Below are positions 1 to 5,309 of a DNA stretch of 7,898 nt, piece after piece. Position 1 is the stretch's first letter. Each line of letters opens with the position of its first letter. Position numbers and translations under genes: made by a program. The notes beneath the pieces are model-generated. The model made no database searches and had not been told where the DNA came from. It worked only from the letters and a program-made list of their open reading frames with translations. Source of the DNA: Desulfobacteraceae bacterium (GTDB lineage: Bacteria; Desulfobacterota; DSM-4660; Desulfatiglandales; Desulfatiglandaceae); contig JAUWMY010000098.1 of assembly GCA_030612945.1 (NCBI GenBank), forward strand, positions 1 to 7,898. The letters are read 5' to 3'.

Positions 1-74
1 CCCAGTAGAGTTTCAGCCCGGCTAATGCGTTGTTCCGAGAGTTTTTGAGAAAAGGACAATGATTCGCAATTCAT
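1..74 (-). CDS. Unidentified protein, N-terminal fragment cut by window edge
   Basis: A leftward reading frame opens at an ATG (complement of 72-74) and stays open to base 1, giving 24 complete codons that begin MNCESLSFSQKLSEQRISRA. A strong ribosome binding site, GGAGGTG on the minus strand (77-83), lies just before the ATG. A sigma-70-like promoter sits about 40 bases further upstream, which supports a real gene start. The visible residues carry no diagnostic motif. The 'leucine-rich, then ISRAETLL' pattern faintly recalls the N-termini of some radical SAM enzymes, but that is too weak for a name. It points away from the carboxylase cluster, with more than 900 bases between their start codons. 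Confidence 0.55.
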   Translation of the reverse strand, partial: MNCESLSFSQKLSEQRISRAETLL

Positions 75-76
75 AG

Positions 77-83
77 CACCTCC
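77..83 (-). promoter_or_regulatory. Ribosome binding site of the leftward edge gene
   Basis: The minus-strand sequence GGAGGTG is a long match to the anti-Shine-Dalgarno sequence and ends two bases before the ATG at 74-72 (four bases when counted from GGAGG). It is the main reason for calling a gene start here. Confidence 0.55.
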
Positions 84-113
84 AAAAGGCCGTTAGCTAA
101 TCCACTTTGAGGT

Positions 114-142
114 ACTCTAATTGCAGTTATGGTAATTGTCAA
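114..142 (-). promoter_or_regulatory. Candidate sigma-70 promoter for the leftward edge gene
   Basis: On the minus strand a perfect -35 hexamer TTGACA (complement of 137-142) is followed by a 17-base spacer and TAGAGT (complement of 114-119), which matches the -10 consensus at four of six positions. It would place the transcription start near base 107 and give a leader of about 30 bases before the ribosome binding site and ATG at 74. Position and spacing are good. No experimental evidence is available here. Confidence 0.4.
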
Positions 143-285
143 GGGCTTATTTTTAGGATTATGGCCATGTAAACGGATTAGATATACTACATGTGAAGTT
201 ATTTTAAACTGCTGATATAGGGAAGGAACTTTTGAGTCAGCGCACTAGTGCCCGGCCAGAAATGGGCGATTTTTGGTTCTCAAGG

Positions 286-302
286 AATGAATGTCATTCA
301 TT
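286..302. promoter_or_regulatory. Perfect 17-bp palindrome, operator candidate
   Basis: AATGAATG and CATTCATT are exact reverse complements separated by a single T, so all eight pairs match. Such a site is typical of a dimeric repressor. The TGAATG/CATTCA half-sites recall operators of TetR-type fatty-acid regulators such as Bacillus FadR, although the spacing here is shorter than in that consensus. Binding by the local XRE-cupin protein or by an unlinked TetR protein are both possible; the sequence alone does not decide. Confidence 0.4.
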
Positions 303-624
303 TTTAAGTATCAATCATGATGGCCCTGTAAAAAGTCAGAAGCCCATTATGCGGTAGCTATGGTCATATACCCATAATTACGGATAAATGGGACAAAAAA
401 CTTTCTCAATTGGTTTAAATGCCGAAGAATTCCGTATTTATCATAATGACAACTGGCAAAGCCCCTCCATAAGTCAAACCGTAAGGTGTTGCAATTATAT
501 AAAATGCCAACAAATCTCTTTCACAGATCAATGCTCTGATTCTTCCTGGGACAGAAATTCCAGCGTTTTGAAACCCCTGGTGAGTGCTGGGGCGAAAAAA
601 TGCCAGAGTTTCGTAATAAAAATC

Positions 625-653
625 TTGACAAAAACTAAATGTTAAGTAATACT
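625..653 (+). promoter_or_regulatory. Candidate sigma-70 promoter for the carboxylase cluster
   Basis: A perfect TTGACA (625-630), a 17-base spacer and AATACT (648-653, four of six consensus positions) form the best rightward promoter in the intergenic region. The predicted start would be near base 660, leaving an unusually long leader of about 340 bases before the regulator ATG at 1003. A second promoter closer to the gene cannot be excluded; I see only weak matches there (TTGACT at 914-919 with no good -10). The -10 box lies inside a 23-base palindrome, so repressor control is plausible. Confidence 0.4.
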
Positions 654-660
654 AAACATT
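638..660. promoter_or_regulatory. 23-bp palindrome over the -10 box, operator candidate
   Basis: The half-sites AATGTTAAGTA and TACTAAACATT flank a central A and are complementary at 10 of 11 positions. The palindrome covers the -10 hexamer and predicted start of the candidate rightward promoter, a classic position for a repressor. The likeliest ligand, by inference, is the XRE-cupin protein encoded downstream, which would then be autoregulatory. A second short palindrome, TGCAA-A-TTGCA, follows at 667-677. Confidence 0.45.
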
Positions 661-741
661 AACTTATGCAAATTGCACTTTTTGTGTATTTTGCTTGCCG
701 GAGGGTAGCGAAGATCCAGCTATCGGGGCCCTGCCTGCCCA

Positions 742-769
742 ATGGAATGTATTTTCAGTTTTATTCCAT
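742..769. repeat. Inverted repeat with 7-bp arms
   Basis: ATGGAAT (742-748) and ATTCCAT (763-769) are exact reverse complements around a 14-base spacer. It could be another regulator site or a weak hairpin in the leader of the regulator transcript. No T-run follows that would make it a terminator. Confidence 0.25.
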
Positions 770-780
770 CGTGGTTGAAT

Positions 781-820
781 GCGGAGCCTATTTATCTGGC
801 GCCGAGCCTATTTTTCTGAG
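781..820. repeat. Two-copy tandem repeat, 20-base unit
   Basis: Bases 781-800 and 801-820 match at 16 of 20 positions; both contain GAGCCTATTT followed by a T/A variant and TCTG. The second unit is also bracketed by two GGCGCC palindromes (798-803 and 820-825), which could pair as a small hairpin. No function can be assigned. Confidence 0.35.
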
Positions 821-1002
821 GCGCCTCTTCTTGCCCTGTTAAATGCCTTTGTGGTTTATTTAACCAGGGTGCGGCTATATCAACAACAGACAAGGGAACA
901 AAAAAAATGGACTTTGACTGTGGAAAGGGGCTTCCCGGGCATATTTTTCTCAGAAAAGTTGGAAAATTAAGATTAGATTATTTTTGAAAGGATAAATACA
1001 AA

Positions 1003-1545
1003 ATGAATATGGGTTCTTTGATTCGCAGACATCGCAAGGAACGGAAACTTACCCTCAAGGCGGTGGCAGAGAAGGCAGGTATTTCCGAAGGCTTCCTCAG
1101 CCAGGTTGAGAATAATGTGAATTCTCCTTCTGTGGACACACTTGTAAGGATATGTGATTCAATTAATGTTAACGCCGGTGATCTTTTGAACGAAATAAAG
1201 AACCAGGAAAGGCTTGTAGTGATACGCAAGTCCGACTGGGATGATATTGATCTCCCTCACACAGGGTTCGCAACCAGGCGTTTTTTTTCTCCGGAAAAAA
1301 GAACGGTTATTGACAGCGCCATTTTGCTCATTGAACCTGAGAAGTCGATTCCCATCCGAAAGGGCATAAAGAACGCGCAGGAGGTGTTGTGCATACTAAA
1401 AGGGTCTCTGGAGCTTGTTCACGGTGAACATACAATTCAGATGGTGGAGGGGGACACTGTTCACCTGTGGTCAGACACCAAAAGTCAAAGGATTACCAAC
1501 ACGAGCGAAGAACTCGCCGTTGCACTCTGGGTGGGCACACTCTGA
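1003..1545 (+). CDS. XRE-family regulator with C-terminal cupin domain
   Basis: This 180-residue protein has the two-domain layout of cupin-type XRE regulators (the PuuR/SutR type). Residues 5-62 form a lambda-repressor-like helix-turn-helix, with the turn and recognition helix around residues 17-37 (LTLKAVAEKAGISEGFLSQVE). Residues about 108-177 form a small cupin barrel, recognised by the GSLELV and EGDTVHLW strands. The usual cupin HxH metal motif is not visible, so the barrel probably senses a ligand without a metal; by context that is perhaps a CoA ester or free acid of the pathway. The ATG at 1003 has GAAAGGA about 10 bases upstream; the ATG at 1009 is a possible alternative start. It is the first gene of the cluster, 26 bases before the carboxylase, and so is the likely local regulator. 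Family assignment is firm; ligand and sign of regulation are unknown. Confidence 0.9.
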   Translation: MNMGSLIRRHRKERKLTLKAVAEKAGISEGFLSQVENNVNSPSVDTLVRICDSINVNAGDLLNEIKNQERLVVIRKSDWDDIDLPHTGFATRRFFSPEKRTVIDSAILLIEPEKSIPIRKGIKNAQEVLCILKGSLELVHGEHTIQMVEGDTVHLWSDTKSQRITNTSEELAVALWVGTL

Positions 1546-1571
1546 GCACGTTTGGAAAAGGAGATATGATT

Positions 1572-3191
1572 ATGTCTGACAGATCAAAAAAAGAAAGAGA
1601 GTATGAAGAGAACCGGAAACACTGGCTGGCCGAAGAGGAGGAAATTTACGAACTGTGGGAAAAGGCCTACAACCCGGGAGGGCAGAAGCAAATAGACCGC
1701 CTGGCAAAACAGGGAAAGAAACCGGTTCGCCAGCTTATAAAGCAGCTAATTGATCCGGGCACAGAGTTTCTTGAACTTAGCAGAGGAGCTGGCTTTGGCA
1801 TCAACTACGAAATAGCAAAAGATGTGCCCAGCGCCGGGCTGGTTTCGGGTTTGGGCAAGATTCACGGCAATCGGGTGATGATTATTGCCAATGATAGCCG
1901 TGTCAAAGCAGGGGCTTATTATCCCATTAATTGTAAAAAACACTTGCGTGCCCAGGATATCGCAGATCAGTGCGGCATTCCCTGCGTTTATATTGCTGAT
2001 TCTGCTGGGGGATTTCTGCCCATGCAGGACAGGGTATTTCCGGGTAGAGGCCAATTCGGGCATTTTTTCTACAACATGAGCAGGATGTCGGCCAAAGGAT
2101 TGAAGCAATATACCCTGAGCACCGGGGGCAATACAGCAGGCGGCGCTTACATCGTTTACCTGGCCTGTGAATCAATTATGATTGACAAGATGGCTTACTC
2201 ATTTCTGGGAGGACCGCCTATTGTCAAAGCAGCCATTGGAGAGGAAGTCACCATGGCGGAGCGCGGGGGCGCCTGGGTTCATACTTCGATTTCCGGCGGT
2301 GCGGATCATATAGTTGGCTCGCAGGATGAAGGAATCGATAAATTGAGAGAATTGTTATCCTATGATCCAAAGCAGAAATTACATATTGAGCGGCGTGAGC
2401 CAAAAGAACCGCGAGTACCCATTGATCATCTATATGAGGTTTTACCCAGAGATCCTTACAGGGGTATCGACGTCCGGGAAGTGATTGCCTGCATTGCGGA
2501 TGATAGCGCATTCAGCGAGTACAAGCGCAGCTACAATCCAGGCCGTGGGGACACAATTGTCTGTGGTAGGATTCATCTCAAAGGAATCCCTGTGGGACTT
2601 GTTGCCAGCAACAATATTGGAGTGATCTTTACGGACGCGGCAAGAAAAGCCGTAGAGTGGGTTATTCGCTGCTGTTCACACAAAATACCTATTCTCTATA
2701 TACAGAGTTCGCCTGGTTACATGGTCGGATCTGTGGAAGAACGTGCAGGCATTGGCAAATACGGTTCAGATATGGTGAGAGCCGCCGCATGTGCAAACGT
2801 TCCAAAGATACAGTGGGTTATTGGCCCGGATCATGGGGCTGCAAATTATGGAATGTGCGGAAGGGCCTATGACCCACATTTTATCTTTAATACCATGCGG
2901 GGCAGGACTTCGGTTATGTCAGGGCGGACAGCAGCGTTTATTCTTACTAAGCTTGAGCGAGTAAACGCTAAGAAAAGAGGTGAAGAAATGGATGAGGAAG
3001 AGGTGAAAAAATTTGAACAAATGATGGTAGATAAATATTCCAATGAGGCACATCCTTTTTACCTGGAAGCACGGCTGTTTCACGACGGAACAATACCTTT
3101 CAAAAGTTCGCGCGATATTCTGGCCGAGGCATTTGAAGTCTCTCTTTTAAAGCCCATTGCCGAATCAACATTCGGTAATTTCAAATTCTAA
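1572..3191 (+). CDS. Acyl-CoA carboxylase carboxyltransferase (beta) subunit, methylcrotonyl/geranyl-CoA carboxylase type
   Basis: This 539-residue protein is a biotin-dependent carboxyltransferase, which moves CO2 from carboxybiotin to an acyl-CoA (or the reverse in decarboxylases). It has the usual two crotonase-like halves, about 30-270 and 285-539. Family signatures are HLRAQDIADQCGIPCVY (124-140), TAGGAY (188-193), FLGGPPIVKAAIGEEVT (211-227) and the oxyanion region GAANYGMCGRAYDP (422-435). The C-terminus ends FGNFKF, close to the FGVFRM ending of methylcrotonyl-CoA carboxylase beta. The segment normally MGGEQAA reads MSGRTAA (449-455), partly like glutaconyl-CoA decarboxylase alpha. 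AAGGAG at 1558-1563 is 8 bases before ATG 1572 but only 2 before ATG 1566, so I chose 1572; longer in-frame forms overlap the regulator gene. No biotin carboxylase or biotin carrier gene is in the window. Hydratase and lyase genes downstream favour a 3-methylcrotonyl-CoA-like substrate. Confidence 0.88.
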   Translation: MSDRSKKEREYEENRKHWLAEEEEIYELWEKAYNPGGQKQIDRLAKQGKKPVRQLIKQLIDPGTEFLELSRGAGFGINYEIAKDVPSAGLVSGLGKIHGNRVMIIANDSRVKAGAYYPINCKKHLRAQDIADQCGIPCVYIADSAGGFLPMQDRVFPGRGQFGHFFYNMSRMSAKGLKQYTLSTGGNTAGGAYIVYLACESIMIDKMAYSFLGGPPIVKAAIGEEVTMAERGGAWVHTSISGGADHIVGSQDEGIDKLRELLSYDPKQKLHIERREPKEPRVPIDHLYEVLPRDPYRGIDVREVIACIADDSAFSEYKRSYNPGRGDTIVCGRIHLKGIPVGLVASNNIGVIFTDAARKAVEWVIRCCSHKIPILYIQSSPGYMVGSVEERAGIGKYGSDMVRAAACANVPKIQWVIGPDHGAANYGMCGRAYDPHFIFNTMRGRTSVMSGRTAAFILTKLERVNAKKRGEEMDEEEVKKFEQMMVDKYSNEAHPFYLEARLFHDGTIPFKSSRDILAEAFEVSLLKPIAESTFGNFKF

Positions 3192-3192
3192 T

Positions 3193-3200
3193 AAGGAGGA
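3193..3200 (+). promoter_or_regulatory. Strong ribosome binding site of the hydratase gene
   Basis: AAGGAGGA begins just after the carboxylase stop codon (3189-3191) and lies 8 bases before ATG 3209. It fixes that start and supports translation from a shared message. Confidence 0.7.
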
Positions 3201-3208
3201 AACTTGAT

Positions 3209-4006
3209 ATGTCTGACGTTATTCTGCAGGAAAAAACAGAAGACGGCATATTAATTCTTACATTGAACAGACCGGAGGCAATGAATTGCATGAATTTCGA
3301 GATGATTGAGACATTGCAACAGGTCGTTGAAGAAGCAAATTTTAATATGTCCTTAAGGGTTATCATCGTAACCGGCGCGGGTCCTCCGGAGGGGAAAAAG
3401 GCGTCCTTTTGTGCGGGAGCCGATCTGATTGAAAGACGGACCCTTTCCGAAGATCAGGTGCGGCGTTTTATCAGCACTGTTCGCAAGACAATGACAACCG
3501 TGGAAAATGCAAAAGTACCGGTTATTGCTGCGATCAATGGTTATGCCTTTGGAGGCGGCACCGAGCTTGCCCTTGCCAGCGATCTGAGAATTGCGTCTTC
3601 TAACGTCTTGATGGGGCTGACCGAAACAAGCCTGGCGATCATCCCGGGAGGGGGCGGCACCCAGCGGCTCCCGAGAATCGTCGGTCTGGCAAAGGCAAAG
3701 GAGTTGATATATACGGCAAGAAGAATTGATGCGAACACGGCCCTGGAAATTGGCCTGGTCGGCAAGGTAGTAGAACCGGGCAAACTTATGGAAGCCGCCA
3801 TGGAGCTTGCCGGAGAGATCACACAAAACGGACCGGTTGCCGTTCAGCAGGCCAAGTTCGTCCTCAACCATGGTTCCGAATGTAGTATCGGGGTGGCCCT
3901 GCCTCTGGAATCAAAGGCATATGAAATCACTATACCGACAGAAGACCGCGTTGAAGCCCTGGCCGCATTTGCAGAAAAACGTAAACCCGTATTCAAAGGT
4001 AAGTAA
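3209..4006 (+). CDS. Enoyl-CoA hydratase, 3-methylglutaconyl-CoA hydratase (AUH) type
   Basis: A 265-residue crotonase, the normal family length. The oxyanion-hole segments are SFCAGADLIERR (66-77, with Ala69) and GYAFGGGTELAL (111-122, with Gly116). Both acid/base glutamates expected for hydratases are present: Glu119 in GGGTEL and Glu139 in GLTETSLAIIPGGGGTQRLPR. From memory of the human AUH sequence, several stretches are close to it: FCAGADLxER, the LAIIPGGGGTQRLPR segment, and the TIPTEDRVEALAAFAEKRKP tail. This points to hydration of 3-methylglutaconyl-CoA or a longer-chain analogue to the 3-hydroxy-3-methylglutaryl form. A small Pro/Gly/Lys insertion (GPPEGKK, 58-64) precedes the first oxyanion segment. 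It follows the carboxylase by 17 bases, and the next gene encodes an HMG-CoA-lyase-like protein, which fits this role. The exact substrate is inferred. Confidence 0.85.
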   Translation: MSDVILQEKTEDGILILTLNRPEAMNCMNFEMIETLQQVVEEANFNMSLRVIIVTGAGPPEGKKASFCAGADLIERRTLSEDQVRRFISTVRKTMTTVENAKVPVIAAINGYAFGGGTELALASDLRIASSNVLMGLTETSLAIIPGGGGTQRLPRIVGLAKAKELIYTARRIDANTALEIGLVGKVVEPGKLMEAAMELAGEITQNGPVAVQQAKFVLNHGSECSIGVALPLESKAYEITIPTEDRVEALAAFAEKRKPVFKGK

Positions 4007-4060
4007 CTGAAAGGATCACCCGGGCATTTCTGACAAAAACAATTAACGAGGTAAGTTGTT

Positions 4061-5212
4061 ATGAGTGACAGGTTTCAATTGAGTTATCCCAAAAAAGTTC
4101 GTTTAGCAGACATATCTGTGCGGGAAGGATTGCAGCATGAGGAGCATTTTATCCCTGTTGAAGCAAAAATTTTCTACGTGGAAGAGTCAATACTGGCAGG
4201 CTTTAAGAGGCTGGAAATATCCAATTTTGCAAATCCGGCTTTTCTGCCCCAATTCAGAGATGTTGAGGAACTCTTTAGGCGCGTGCGTGACAGCAGGCGA
4301 TTGTCTCGTGCCGGCGTGAACTTTGATGATATTGAATTGACCGCCGTGGCCATTCGTGAATCCGGAGTTGACAGGGCCGTTGCGGGCAGAAAAGAAGGCT
4401 GGGGCCCGGATCGTATCGGGATGATGGTTTCTACCGATGAAGAACACCACTATGCCAATTCGGGGACTACTTTGCCAGAGTATTGGGAAGAAGCGGAGAG
4501 ATGTATTCAGAAATGCCATGACGTAGATATCAGGGTCTTCGGGACCGTCAGCACCATCTGGGGAAGCCCGATATCGGGGCCTACACGATTCGAAGATGCC
4601 CTCGATTTTACCAAACGCTGGCTAAGCATCGGCGCGGATGACATCGAACATGCTGATCATGACGGCTCCGCACCCCCTGACCAGGTTTATCGTTATTTTT
4701 CCATGATTCTCGATGAACTGCCCAACACAGATCTTCATGTGGCGCATTTTCATGTCACAAGAGGCTGGGGTCCGGCCAACGTTCTTGCAGCCCTTCATGC
4801 AGGGATTGAAATCCATGAAGGGGTAATGGGCGGCATTGGCGGGCAACCGACTAACTTTATTGACCGCACACCTGTCAGGGGAACCGGTGAATATTACTAT
4901 AAAGACCCGAATATTGTCGGGCTCGTATGCCTTGAGGATATCCTGGTGATGATGGATGAAATGGGTATTGAGACGAACATTGATGTGGACAGGGTTCTTG
5001 CATTGGGAAAAAAGTGGGAAAAGACCATTGGCCGGCGTTTGAGATCAGAATCCATATTTAACGGCAGGATCCCAAAAAAACCACGGGAAGAATTCAAAAG
5101 AAAAGGATTGGGCGAAAAAAAGGCAAGACGCGGGGAAGAAAAAGGGCAGTTATACCCTTCAAACTGGCCGGCGGAAGTGGAACTGCCAGCCAGAATAACT
5201 GGGAAAAAATAG
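4061..5212 (+). CDS. HMG-CoA lyase-like TIM-barrel protein with altered active site
   Basis: The 383-residue product matches the DRE-TIM/HMGL family. Features aligned by hand to HMG-CoA lyase are VREGLQHEE (20-28), LEISNF (51-56), Asp199 in EHADHDG, the HxH pair His229/His231, and the GGIGGQP loop (257-263). Conserved equivalents include Arg21, Glu52, Asp199 and the two metal-binding histidines. Three key positions differ: the metal-binding Asp after the Arg is Glu22, the catalytic Cys of GGCP is Gln262, and the metal-binding Asn of the ASGN segment appears to be Leu288. The protein is about 80 residues longer than typical bacterial enzymes, with a Lys/Arg-rich tail from about 336 to 383. GAGGT (4048-4052) lies 8 bases before the ATG, and 54 bases separate it from the hydratase. 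Context suggests cleavage of a 3-hydroxy-3-methylglutaryl-CoA-like ester, but the changes may mean another substrate or a lyase of a different mechanism. Fold assignment is solid; the reaction is not. Confidence 0.8.
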   Translation: MSDRFQLSYPKKVRLADISVREGLQHEEHFIPVEAKIFYVEESILAGFKRLEISNFANPAFLPQFRDVEELFRRVRDSRRLSRAGVNFDDIELTAVAIRESGVDRAVAGRKEGWGPDRIGMMVSTDEEHHYANSGTTLPEYWEEAERCIQKCHDVDIRVFGTVSTIWGSPISGPTRFEDALDFTKRWLSIGADDIEHADHDGSAPPDQVYRYFSMILDELPNTDLHVAHFHVTRGWGPANVLAALHAGIEIHEGVMGGIGGQPTNFIDRTPVRGTGEYYYKDPNIVGLVCLEDILVMMDEMGIETNIDVDRVLALGKKWEKTIGRRLRSESIFNGRIPKKPREEFKRKGLGEKKARRGEEKGQLYPSNWPAEVELPARITGKK

Positions 5213-5242
5213 CCTGTTGAGTTTCTCGAAGGTCTTTGTCCC

Positions 5243-5265
5243 GGATTGAAGCGCTTTAATAATCC
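5243..5265. terminator. Weak hairpin between convergent genes, possible terminator
   Basis: GGATT (5243-5247) and AATCC (5261-5265) can pair around a loop that contains the palindrome AAGCGCTT (5249-5256). It is the only stem-like element in the 97 bases between the lyase stop and the acyl-CoA dehydrogenase stop, where a bidirectional terminator would be expected. The stem is short and no clear T-run follows on either strand, so support is thin. Confidence 0.15.
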
Positions 5266-5309
5266 CTGCTATGAGTGACGTTCAAGAAAGAGGTGTTCAG
5301 CCATAAATG

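Larger units (their letters stand above)
75..1002. other. Long intergenic region without a convincing gene
   Basis: About 930 AT-rich bases separate the leftward edge gene from the regulator gene. The open frames here (for example 388-645 and 779-970, rightward) have no ribosome binding site, odd composition (Cys-rich or Lys/Trp-rich) and no recognisable motif, so I do not call them genes. The region does hold candidate promoters in both directions, a perfect 17-base palindrome (286-302), a 23-base palindrome (638-660), a smaller inverted repeat (742-769), a short tandem repeat (781-820) and possible remnants of an interspersed repeat (261-348). It is best read as a regulatory region, perhaps with a decayed gene or repeat. 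Confidence 0.6.

Noticed and set aside
574..592. CCCC...GGGG hairpin as a terminator
   Set aside because: The stem is only four pairs and it is followed by an A-run on the plus strand, with no T-run downstream on either strand.
388..645. 85-codon rightward open frame in the intergenic gap
   Set aside because: No ribosome binding site before its ATG, odd Cys/Ser-rich composition, no motif, and its end overlaps the candidate promoter and palindrome.
914..945. TTGACT as a promoter close to the regulator gene
   Set aside because: No acceptable -10 hexamer lies at 16-18 bases; the nearest TATTTT is about 22 bases away.
779..970. 63-codon rightward open frame before the regulator
   Set aside because: No ribosome binding site, includes the tandem repeat, and the translation shows no recognisable domain or convincing membrane segment.
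1467..1571. N-terminal extension of the carboxyltransferase frame
   Set aside because: It overlaps the end of the regulator gene in another frame and its residues are not family-like; the ribosome binding site at 1558-1563 fits ATG 1572.
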